The notes beneath the pieces are model-generated. The model did not search any database and was not told where the DNA came from. It saw only the letters and a list, made by a program, of their open reading frames with translations. Made by a program: the position numbers and the translations under genes. 64,000 nt of DNA from positions 3,596,001-3,660,000 of the forward strand of contig VCCP01000005.1 in the NCBI GenBank assembly GCA_005765155.1. Direction: 5' to 3'. Source of the DNA: Zelopaecilomyces penicillatus. Lineage: Eukaryota; Ascomycota; Sordariomycetes; Hypocreales; Pseudodiploosporaceae. This document shows, piece by piece, positions 10,908-20,959 of this stretch. Every line of letters starts with the position of its first letter. Position 1 is the first letter of the stretch.

Positions 10908-12743
10908 CTTAAAAGCTAGGATATGACGGTGAGGGGTATATCTCTCAGCCAGGAAGTAATTATCTGTAGTAGCGTCAGCGGAGCGCTGACCAAAATTCAA
11001 TGCAAAGTTTTGCTCACCCAAGAACAGGGAATTAGTTAAAGAATGTATAGATTTTCTCAAGCAACCTGACCTGCTTCTTGTGATTACTCAAAGCTGTCTC
11101 GAATGTAAAGTTGTATGAATGCAAGAGAAATTTTTATCAGCCAGATGGAGTGTTGTGGTTGGGTGATCTAGGGGCGGAATGAGGTGCTAGAAAGAGAGGA
11201 AGGGTGAGGGAAAGAAACTGCTTCACTCCCTTATAGTAACCGATAGCCTTTGAGATTCTCAGAAGTGAGCTGTAAAACAGCCGTTTGCTTTTTTTCACTT
11301 CAGATATGTCTAGGTTTGTGCTTTGGAATGGGTAGGTTGTTTTCCTGGAACCAATGGGCAGACACAGGCCATGTTGTGTGCTCACAACCCTGGCTCCAAG
11401 TTCCTGCAGCCTTACCGGCCACACATATCTCAGCTATGCAGTCCCCTGCACTCTCAATTGACAATGGTCTCACTTGCCTGTGATTCGGAGTCTTTGGCTT
11501 AGCACCTGGGTGACTATTTGTTTTCCCGTTCTTCCTCTTGGTAGCTTTACCCTCTTCTTGAAGGTGTGCAAACCGTTGACATGGGGCTAATCTGCAGATG
11601 AAGATTTTGGCTTTTCCCTTATTGATATCTCGTGCATACTCCTTCGAGCCCACCGTCCAGTAGATTCTTCAGATTCCGTTTGCTCAACTCACGACACGCT
11701 TGTCTCGTTGGTCTCGTGACTGTGGTTGCCATGGTTATCATTGTGTCGGTGGACCAGATCAACCGGCAGGGCCAATGAGCACATGTGCTTAGTATCTTTA
11801 TATGGAGAAGTGAGGCATTGAATTTGCCAATCGACTGGTTGTAATTGCTTTGAACGGTCCGTTGAGAGTGTGAAGTTAATCCACAACGCCACCGAGCTGT
11901 TTCGGGCTAGTGAGCCCGTTTGCTGTGGTTTTGATCAATGGCCAAACTAGATGCTAGAAGATTACTTAAAGGACGCGATAGTGTACCAAATGTAATGAAC
12001 CTCACAGTTTGGAAAAGACTTCAAAGTCTAGTATTTTGGGGATATTGCGTCGCTGCTCTTGCTTTTGTGCCCAATTCTATCTCAGGCACATGTAGCTCGG
12101 CGAGGCAGCAACCTCCAGACAAAGTCCACCAACTACATCCACAGCAAGTACACAAACATCCCCACCAGCACCTGTACTGCCACAGCGCCTTTCCCAGGCA
12201 GTCAGCCCACAGGGCACCACTTCCATTCACTGACAGCGGCCTGCCAGCTGCTGGCACAGGGCCTCAGAACTTTAATGTTAGGCAACACCCCCACTACCAA
12301 CTAGCCAACTTGCACCTCCTCTGACGGACTGACAACTCATCAAGCCCAGCTGGCTGTCCGCCACGCCACACTCACAAACCCGCGTTCTTCCACCTGCCAC
12401 AAACTCCCGTCTTTTGCTTTTGCTTTTATTCTTTTCTCATACCTCAATTTTTCTTTCTTCTGACAGGATTCCATCATCTTTCACGGCCCGCAGTAACGGG
12501 GCCTTACTTGGCTTGATCGACACCGATTTCTCTCGCTTTCTCCCACTTTGAGAAGTGCGGCCCTAGCTTTGACAGGCGGCTGCTTGATACCCAACAAGAG
12601 CTGCTTGGGCAGACAACGTCCAGGAAACGACTCCCAAAACTGCAAACTTGACGAGCTACACGGAAACTTTTTCGCTGCTTTCTCTTTCTTATTCTTTTTT
12701 TTGTCCTGTCAAGGGCTCTTAGAGCCGCTTTCTCTCGCTGAAG
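10908..12743. other. Intergenic DNA between divergent genes
   Basis: Contains the leader of the 2EXR gene, pyrimidine-rich at 12415-12475 and 12680-12710. ORFs at 11300-11653 (minus) and 11938-12324 (plus) show no domain and are not called. Confidence 0.5.
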
Positions 12744-13976
12744 ATGGCTGTTTCCTCTATTAAATTCGACATCCCCGACAAATGCCGGACCTTTACCCCA
12801 TTCCCCCGTCTTCCACCGGAAATCCGTCATAAGATATGGAAGACCGCACTTTCGACACCGGGAATGAACTTTGTCAAACTCGAGAGCCGGGGGCGAAGCT
12901 GGAGATGGCTATCTCTGGGAAGAGCATTGCTTCCAAACCCTGACCAGCACACTACTTCGACCAGCAATGATATCGATGAGTTGGTCAAGCATGAAGTCCA
13001 ACCAAGCCAAATGTGGGACACTCACCTGGTTCCCCTTGCTCCCACAAAGCAATCGGACACGTCCAACTTTCGAAGTCTAAACAAAGAAATGTTGACCCTT
13101 TCTCTAACATGTGTTGAGGCCCGGCAAATCGTCAAGAACATGGCTGCCAAGAAAGGCACCTTGAGGCTTGGAAATGGTCAGATAGTCAGTTTGGCAGACT
13201 CCTCTGACGTGGTATTCATTGAGTACTTTCCCCACGAGCTCTTTGGAAGCGGATGCAATTTTGGCATCGAACCAAACTGCCCTGATCTTGGTCAGATACG
13301 CCGAGTCGCTGTGCGTTTTTGTTACACTTGGCAAGATAAAAAGGTTCCATCCAGATGTATAATCTGTGGCCAACTTCACGAATCGACGAATGGAGTCGTT
13401 TACCCTGTCCACCTGTATCAGTTTTTGGCCAGGCACTTGCCGAACCTGGAAGAGTTTTATTTCGTTGACTACTTTATCCTGCGCAAGGCCAAAGGTATCG
13501 ACAAGGGAGAGCAGCCCATCCAGGGCGATAACAACGGCGAGCAGCCCCTGAAATTGCGCTGCGGTAACAGGACATTTCACACAGCGAATGAGCAGGATTG
13601 GAATATTAAGCCGCAAGTGATGCAACTTCAGGACTGGCTCCAGGACAGGTTCGTTCGCTATGCCAAAGCAAGCCAACTGAGCAGACACAAAAGTCCAGAA
13701 AAGGTTCGGTTCGGAATCCTGGCGTGCGAATGGTCCATCTCGCCCCCACCTTCGTATTATAAGTCCGCGCTCACCACGACTGTTAACAAGGGCCGTAATA
13801 AGCGCATGATTTACGAAGATCACTCGCTGTTGGAAAGCCGGCGACAAGCTCTTCGCCGCAAGTCACAAAAAGATGCCCAGATTGAACCAAGACAGGTTGA
13901 TTCGACTGTGCCTTTTGTATTTGGGAATTGGGTTAAAAATGCTTTTACGTTTACATTCAGAATGAATGTGAATTAA
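12744..13976 (+). CDS. 2EXR domain protein
   Basis: 410 residues, one exon. Residues about 17-36 (FTPFPRLPPEIRHKIWKTAL) match the opening of the 2EXR motif (FxxLPxElRxxIW), an F-box-like fold found in large fungus-specific families. The second half of the motif is expected around the Leu/Cys/Arg-rich segment near residues 115-160 (LSLTCVEARQIV). The rest has no named domain. A Cys pair (CIICG, about residue 205) and a basic C-terminal stretch before FVFGNWVK are visible. 2EXR proteins are mostly uncharacterised. A role as an adaptor of ubiquitin ligases is assumed from F-box similarity, not shown. The start follows a pyrimidine-rich leader, and no intron is needed. Confidence 0.88.
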   Translation: MAVSSIKFDIPDKCRTFTPFPRLPPEIRHKIWKTALSTPGMNFVKLESRGRSWRWLSLGRALLPNPDQHTTSTSNDIDELVKHEVQPSQMWDTHLVPLAPTKQSDTSNFRSLNKEMLTLSLTCVEARQIVKNMAAKKGTLRLGNGQIVSLADSSDVVFIEYFPHELFGSGCNFGIEPNCPDLGQIRRVAVRFCYTWQDKKVPSRCIICGQLHESTNGVVYPVHLYQFLARHLPNLEEFYFVDYFILRKAKGIDKGEQPIQGDNNGEQPLKLRCGNRTFHTANEQDWNIKPQVMQLQDWLQDRFVRYAKASQLSRHKSPEKVRFGILACEWSISPPPSYYKSALTTTVNKGRNKRMIYEDHSLLESRRQALRRKSQKDAQIEPRQVDSTVPFVFGNWVKNAFTFTFRMNVN

Positions 13977-14301
13977 GTGTCCTTGATGGACCCCAGGAAG
14001 CTAGGAACTGTTTGATGTTTGCAAAGAGGGGCGTTAGGTTTTATTTCATGTGGTCATGGATGTCTCATACTGCTTTTCCTTTCTCGAGACCAAGGGGCCG
14101 GGGAGTTTGTCAGTTTGCATGTTATGCATGTGGATCTCATCGTCGTATTGGAACGACTAGCAGCCGAATCCTACAGTAGTAATACTTGATATCATGTTCA
14201 GTAACCAGTGGGATCGCTTCTGTTCCTTTCGATCTATTCACTCGAAGGCAGCTCTATGCCAATAGGACCCTTTGTAGTAAGGAGCTAAATAATTCAAAAG
14301 G
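13977..14301. other. Convergent 3' intergenic region
   Basis: Lies between the tail-to-tail 2EXR gene and the hydrolase gene and should hold both poly(A) sites. No gene seen. Confidence 0.6.
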
Positions 14302-15933
14302 CTATAAGAAATTCTGTACAACGTCCCAAAATGCCTCTGGATTTTCGCACATTGGTAGATGGCCTGTTTCAGATACAACCTTGAGTTCCGTTCCATTGGC
14401 TCCAAGTTGCTTCTTGAAGGAATCCATAGCTTTGACCAAAGCCCCCTTTCCGTCGCCATCACCAACAACAAGCAAGGACAGAACCCGCAATTCCTTCATC
14501 CGAGGGCCCAAATCATACTCCCAAAGTGCTGTACAGCTGTGCTTGAAGCCCTCAACATCATTCGTGGCCACCATGTCCGTAATCCACTGCACTACATCCA
14601 ACTTTTCTAGAGAAGATGGATGGAACCATCTATTGATAGTCTGGTCGGCGAGATTCCTAATGCCCCGCCCTTGATCTTCTTCTGCAATAACGATGCGATC
14701 TTTCCAAGCTTGTGTGTTGGCTGAACTGGAAGTGCAATTAAAGTCGCAAGCAATTAGCCTACCGAGCCGACTGGGATATTTAATTGCGAAATTGAGCGCC
14801 GTGGCACCTCCCATTGAGACACCCACAAGGGCGTGCAGTTTGTTCAGTCTTAGAGAGTCAAGCAGCATGCGAAGATCCTCCACGAGGGTGTTGAGGGTAG
14901 CGGAGACTGGAGGTTGGGGTATGGCGTGTCGACCGCGGGTGTCATAACGTAGGATGCGCAGATCTGGGCGTTTGCTTTTCAGGATTTCGATGAATGGATC
15001 CCACATGTGGAGTGATGTCAATAGAGAATTTGAGAATGCAACGGTTGGTGCATTGGGGGAGGGGTTTCCTTCAAGGCGGTAGGGAATAGAGAGGGAGTCG
15101 GGGGTGGTGATGAAGGAACTTATCACGGGCTGAGGACCTGCAGTTGTGCTTGTCTTTTTATCTGAAGAGATGAATGAGGCTGTTATAGGTTGTTTTGACA
15201 GCGAGAGAAGATCTCTTGGAGCAGGACCGAATATGTAGAACAGTGAGTATGTGCGCCTGCCTTTGGCTGCAACGTAATTGCTAAAGACTTCAGTCCGCCA
15301 GGGTGTGTTCATGGATGAGTTATGAAGATCGCCGCCGAGCCCGTTCTCCCTTTCATAGTCGTGGAGCATGAAGTAGGTGTTGTTAGAACCCGACTCGATG
15401 GAAGAGGGTTTAAAGAGTCGGGTGCGAACCCATCCGGGGACTTTTGAGAGAAGTTCAACATGCTCCTCGATAAACCACTTCTGGTACTCCTCACCTGCAC
15501 CAGGGGTGTCTGTAGGCGTGATGTCTACCGCAACGGTAACAAGCCCATGGGCCTCCTCATCCCGAAGATGCTCAATGGGTGTAAAAAAAGGCGACTCTTT
15601 TGTGTAGACCAAGTCATGGAAGAACCGTGTGACGTTGACTTGACTAATTGTGGCGGTTTCCCGAGGAGAGCGGTTTGCGCGTAAAGTGGTGTAAGTCTCA
15701 GTCTGCAGCAAAGACATGTCTGGGACGTCGTAGACAGCCATGAAGGCGGGTTTTGACTCCTCACCGTGGGTAGCCTGGTAGCGTAGGCCGTTGGAGAAGA
15801 TTTCGGGGATGCGAAGGCGTGTTGGGCCGTGTTCGTTGTTGTACCATTCGTGGAACTGATCAAGAGGTAGACTAGGTTTTGGCTGCATCTGGACAAGGAG
15901 AATGCCGGGTGTGGGTGGTGGTGAGTCTGGCAT
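14302..15933 (-). CDS. EthD-like domain fused to alpha/beta hydrolase (3-oxoadipate enol-lactonase-like)
   Basis: 543 residues in one exon. Residues about 8-235 look like two copies of a ferredoxin-like EthD/dimeric barrel. Each begins with a beta strand and has a WY/WF-xxE(H) element (FHEWYNNEHGPTRL near 28; QKWFIEEHVELLSK near 150). Residues about 270-543 form an alpha/beta hydrolase with nucleophile elbow GVSMGG (Ser373), an acid in VVGDGDG (Asp492 or Asp494) and a terminal GHLPMCENP with His525. The catalytic triad is therefore intact. The hydrolase half resembles PcaD-like enol-lactonases of aromatic catabolism, but substrate specificity in this fold is hard to predict. Fusion of the two domains suggests sequential action on an aromatic or lactone substrate (inference). 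The gene is divergent from the RdRP gene across a 1.07-kb promoter region. Confidence 0.85.
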   Translation of the reverse strand: MPDSPPPTPGILLVQMQPKPSLPLDQFHEWYNNEHGPTRLRIPEIFSNGLRYQATHGEESKPAFMAVYDVPDMSLLQTETYTTLRANRSPRETATISQVNVTRFFHDLVYTKESPFFTPIEHLRDEEAHGLVTVAVDITPTDTPGAGEEYQKWFIEEHVELLSKVPGWVRTRLFKPSSIESGSNNTYFMLHDYERENGLGGDLHNSSMNTPWRTEVFSNYVAAKGRRTYSLFYIFGPAPRDLLSLSKQPITASFISSDKKTSTTAGPQPVISSFITTPDSLSIPYRLEGNPSPNAPTVAFSNSLLTSLHMWDPFIEILKSKRPDLRILRYDTRGRHAIPQPPVSATLNTLVEDLRMLLDSLRLNKLHALVGVSMGGATALNFAIKYPSRLGRLIACDFNCTSSSANTQAWKDRIVIAEEDQGRGIRNLADQTINRWFHPSSLEKLDVVQWITDMVATNDVEGFKHSCTALWEYDLGPRMKELRVLSLLVVGDGDGKGALVKAMDSFKKQLGANGTELKVVSETGHLPMCENPEAFWDVVQNFL

Positions 15934-17004
15934 TGTGTCTGGTTGGGTGTGTTGGGACTGAGAGTATGGTGTATGAAGGAGATGCTGAATAGGCGATACA
16001 GTTTGTAGCGATTATGATACAAATTCTTGTGACAATGCAGATTGGAGAACCGAGGTGTGGAGTGAGATATGTTAAAGTCATAAAATTCACAACGTTCCAC
16101 ACGGAGTAGAGTGACTGAGTGAGCAGTGGCATTTTCAAAAGCCCCACCATCCCCGCGACGGCTCGGGAGGGACAGCCGGAGCGTATCCACCTTTATTTAC
16201 CCCACCTCTCACCGAAAAAGGACACCGAGGTGTAGAATGAACGAAAACACACCTTCATCCGACAATCATCCATCTGCTTTCTAGACCTCGCATCTCCTTC
16301 ACCTTCCAACGCCATGATTGGCTCATGATGGCGACCCTCTCCTGGGCCCCCGACAGCTTCCGTTCTCCGCTCCAATCGATCAATCAATCATTGCCCCCGC
16401 CCGACACTGGTTGGGGTGCTAGGGCGCAAGTTTCGTTTGGTGCAACTTCGCATGCAGCCAACCACCTCCATCGTAGGCAGCGTTCTTGGGGAGCAAACAT
16501 TGAGGGAAACAAGATGAGCTAAGAAATACAACCCAAAAAAGGCACAGGGTCAGCGAAAACGATACAAGGGCGCATCGCGGCTGTATCCAATTGGATCACT
16601 TTACCACGTCACTCCCACACCCGGCTGCCTAGCCATATATCCTCTATCGGTTGAGGAGGGTGGCTTACCCGCAGGCGTCTGGGTCTGATTCGACAAAAGG
16701 GCCAGTGCATAACATCATTGTTCTGCGGAAGACAAGCGTTCAGTTGTCACCTGCATGTGCATTTCAGAGTCGGACTGACCGGGGGAGTTTATTATTGTCG
16801 TGCTGTTTAAAAGGGCACTGGCTGGCAACTCACTCTCCCTAAATGCTGGCTCCTGCATCGGTCGCTTCACTTCGGTTTACCTTGCCTGTTAGCCCAGGTT
16901 CTTTGCGGTCCTGAACTGGCGACAAGAAACCCGGACTTGTTTTCTTCAGCGCCACCCCCAAATAGCAAGTCGGTTCAACTGATTGTGCCCAGAATATACC
17001 TAGG
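15934..17004. promoter_or_regulatory. Divergent promoter region: hydrolase fusion / RdRP
   Basis: Non-coding DNA between two head-to-head start codons. I find no ORF worth calling and no clear TATA box for the RdRP gene. Confidence 0.5.
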
Positions 17005-20000
17005 ATGGAGGTGTTCCTCAGAAATGTCCCGAGGGACCTGTTTGATGATGGTCTAAAAAAAGAGCTTAAACCCTTCATGGAAGCGCTGGGTATTCGATAC
17101 TGGGACTGCGACAAACCCCGGAAGAGACCACACGCCAGTGTCACATTTCTCAATGAAGCAGATGGTGTTAAATTTTTAACCAACCATGAAAAACACATTG
17201 ATACATCAATCATCATCCCGCCCAAGAATTTCTCTCGCAATGCTATCTCTGGTGTCGGGCCAAGATACAAGTCCATAGCCCGACTACATATCCTCAGGAC
17301 TGCCATTTATGTGGAGAAGAGTCACCGGACAGTCGACAAGCACACGCTTAGCCATCTGAGACGTGAAAAGGAAGAGAGCAAAAAGCCGGCTCGCGAACGT
17401 GTCACCCGAGACCCTGTGGTAGCAGCTGCATTGGCAAGCATTTCTTACGGCAAAATGGTGTTTGAGGGATTGCGACAGACTTTGACCTTTGCCTCTCAAG
17501 GCAGTTTTGCCATTCACACCGTCGTAAAGTTTGGTCGTCTCTACTTGTCGGTTGCAATGGAAGAAGATCGTATGGATATGCCCTACCGAATAATACAGGA
17601 TGTCGTTGCAGACGAGTCTTCAGCTGAACTTACACTGATTCTTAATGAGACGCCGAGATTCTTCACAAAAGCATATCGTGAGAATTTATACGCCAAATGG
17701 GAGCGGGTCACTCATATATCTTCGTGGGAGGCTCATGCAAAGTACGTGGCACACTGCTTGGTCTATCGAATCGCTTTGCGCCGAGAATTTTATCCCGACG
17801 CCATCAAGGCGCTGAAATCACAAGATATGTTGACAATCACATACCAGAGCATGCCTATGCAAGTCGATCCAGAGCCATTCAAGCATGATTATCTTAGTTG
17901 CATGAGCGCATTCGATGGGCGTATTCAGGAATTCAAGGCTGCTGGAAAGGCCACTCTGGTTCCTTTTGTTATTTTATTCCAGGTTCAGGCTTTGGTGTGG
18001 AACAACTACGTGCATCCACGAACCGGAACAGATTTACTAAACGCGATTGAGCGCATTGCAACAAGTACCAAGAGTCGTGGCGAATCCTTACCTGTTACGG
18101 CAGATGCGATGAAAGCACTATTCCAACACACACCCTACCCGTATCCGGGGATTGATGCTTCGGAGCTCAGCGTCGAGACTTTAATCCATACTGTCCTAGA
18201 AAAGGAAGCAGAGTTGCGCAAACAGAAACCTCAACGTGTCAAAGTTTATGGTGAGAAATTACCAGAGAATCAGGCCTGGGTGCTGAAAGCCTTGGTCACA
18301 CCAACAAGGATCCTTCTTTCCGGGCCTGATGCTGAGAGTAAAAACAGGGTGCTCCGCAAGTATTCCGAACATACGGACTACTTCTTGCGGGTCACGTTTG
18401 GTGACGAGGACGGCCAAGACTTGGCTTTCAATCCGCGGGTGTTCAATGATCGCATACATGTGCGGTACAAAAAGGTCTTGGCCGAGGGTATCTTCATTGC
18501 TGGCAGGCGTTTCTCATTCCTAGGCTTCTCCCACTCGTCGCTTCGCTCCCACTCGGCCTGGTTCTCGGCGCCATTCGTTGACAATTCTTTGGGGCTTCAA
18601 TATTACGAAACCATCATCGACTCGCTGGGGAAATTCCAGCCCATTCGCATTCCGGCTAAATGTGCTGCAAGAATTGGCCAAGCCTTTTCAGAAACTCCTT
18701 ATGCGGTTCCCATCATTTCCAGCGGTATCAATGTTCGGTGGATATCAGACGTCAAAACCAGAGATGGATCCCGAGTTTTCAGTGACGGTGTCGGCACAAT
18801 CTCTTGGGACGCCATGGAGGTAATCTGGGATTATGTACCTGCGAATTCAGGAAAACCCACATGTTTCCAGATTCGATTTGGCGGTGTCAAAGGAATGCTG
18901 TCTCTTGATACCCGATTGAGAGGAAAGATTATCTGCTTGTGTAGTGAATCCATGCGGAAGTTTGAGGGAGGCGCCTATGATGAGTTGGGCATTTGCGACA
19001 TGGCATCAAAGCCCTTGCGGCTTGTGCTCAATCGTCAGATGATCAAGATAATGGAGGATATGGGAACTGAAGATGAGTGGTTCATCAGGCAGCAAAACAA
19101 GGCCCTTTATATGCTGCGCGGTGTCACCGCCACGGCAGCCAACACCAGCACCTTTTTGGAACGTCAGCTCATTGGCACCAACGTCGGCTTACCGAAATTC
19201 ATCAAACAACTTGACAAGTTGAATATTGACTACCGCAGCGATAAGTTCTTAAAATCGGTTGTCGAGCATGTCGTTCTACGGGAGTTGCGACTGCTGAAGC
19301 ACAAAGCTCGTATTCCGGTTGACCAAGGAGTTACACTCTTTGGTATCATGGATGAGACAGGATTTCTGGGCGAAGGCGAGGTCTATGTCACATTCGATGA
19401 AAAATATGACAAGGCCCACGGTCGTGTCAAGCGATCGATTCAAGATGGCCCAGTTCTAGTGACTCGCTCGCCCGCCCTTCATCCCGGAGACATCCAACAA
19501 GTAAAAATGGTAACGCCACCCACTGGCCATCCCCTATTGTCTCTTAAGAATTGCATCGTCTTTAGCCAGAAGGGACTTCGAGACTTGCCAAGTCAATTGA
19601 GTGGTGGAGACTTGGATGGTGACTTGTACAGTGTGATTTGGGATCGCAGTGCACGCCCTCACAGTGTTTTCGAGCCAGCTGATTATCCAAGAGTGAACCC
19701 CGTGCCTCTTAATCGGGATGTCACACGAGAGGACATGGCAGAATTTTTCATCAATTTCATGGCGGCCGACATTCTTGGGGTAATTGCGACTAGGCATCAA
19801 ATTGTGGCTGACATTCAACCCCTTGGTACCGAAGATGAAGTTTGCAAAATGCTCGCAGGGCTGCACTCAACCGCAGTGGACTATTCGAAAAGCGGCATAC
19901 CAGTCAAAGCGCACGACTTACCAAAACCTCCACGGACACGGCCGGACTTGTAAGTTCCCCCCATTTCCAGAAGTGCATGTTATTCTGAAGAAAGAAAGAA

Positions 20001-20959
20001 TACTGACGTTGAGGGTGTTCGTCAATTCCATAGCCTAGCGCCGGCACCACCCCTACAACTATATGATGTGGGCCAAATTAGCCATATTGGGGACCATGAA
20101 GACGGCGATGACGATGATGATATGGGTCGTGCAAAACAGAAATTCCACAGATCTGAAAAGATCCTTGGACAGCTGTATCGAGGAGTGGACGAAAGCAAGA
20201 TTTGGGACGAGAATATTCATCTCCCAATCAAATCGGATAGCCATTCTATGTGGGACGAACTGCTGAAGCTATTGAAAGCATTTTTCCACGATGAATACAG
20301 CCTAGATATGATGGGTCATCCTCCAAATATGGAAGCGGCGCAGAATATTCGAGCCATGTAAGTCGGGAGGGCACAATTGCTGGGAGAGCTAGGCTGATTT
20401 GTTATTTGATACCAGGTATGAGGAAAGCGTGATCGACAATATGTGGCAGTTTTCGGATAACCCACGGGGGTGCATGTCGGAAGTGGAAGCTTTTTGCGGT
20501 TCCATTCTGAACAAGACAGGAGGGCAGACTCGACGGCAGCGAGATTCATCGATCAAGCTCAAGGATGAGATGGACAGAGTCATGACATGGATCGTAAAAC
20601 AAATGCGAGAGAACGCTACTAGTAGTGAGGAAAGATTTGCTAGTAGCCCCTCGAATGAAGGAGATGATAGCGAACAGGATAGTGTTGTGGGGGAAGATCA
20701 AACACTTGATGGATGGCTGGAGACTGTGTCACTCTGTTGGGCATGCCTCCTGGTGGGTTGTAAGGACATTTCTGGGTCAGGCTCTGATCACCTGGAAAGT
20801 TTCCGGGTGGTGGCAGCATGCTGTCTGCTCAAGGAAGTGGGCTCGGAGTTGTCTGATTGGGTTCACGCGAAGGCATCTGAAAATCATCGGCCGGAGCAGT
20901 TTGGGTATTTAGACAGCGCCGGTGTTCCATTCGAATTTTGCGGCTTAGCCATAGTATAA
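17005..20959 (+). CDS. RNA-dependent RNA polymerase (RNA silencing)
   Basis: Makes double-stranded RNA from single-stranded templates for Dicer. Three exons: 17005-19949, 20034-20357 and 20416-20959. The introns have GTAAGT-type donors and TAG/CAG acceptors and the phases match, giving 1270 residues. The N-terminus (MEVFLRNVP..., residues 1 to about 75) resembles an RRM-like module. The catalytic core shows SDGVGTIS (593-600), FQIRFGGVKG shortly after, RSPALHPGD (821-829) and the metal-binding GGDLDGD (Asp869, 871, 873). Exon 2 restores PDFLAP and the conserved LG-LYR element, which confirms the first splice; an acidic Asp run sits between them. The N-terminal module and overall length favour the Rdp1/SAD-1/RRP-3 side of the family over QDE-1, but a tree would be needed. 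In fungi such enzymes act in quelling, meiotic silencing or antiviral RNAi. The protein is intact, with no sign of decay. Confidence 0.95.

Noticed and set aside
11300..11653. 117-codon ORF, minus
   Set aside because: Lys/Cys-rich but with no recognised domain or promoter signal; kept out for lack of support.
11938..12324. 128-codon ORF, plus, upstream of the 2EXR gene
   Set aside because: Lies in the probable promoter/leader; His/Gln/Pro-rich simple composition without a domain.
13104..13847. 247-codon antisense ORF
   Set aside because: Exact shadow of the 2EXR coding exon.
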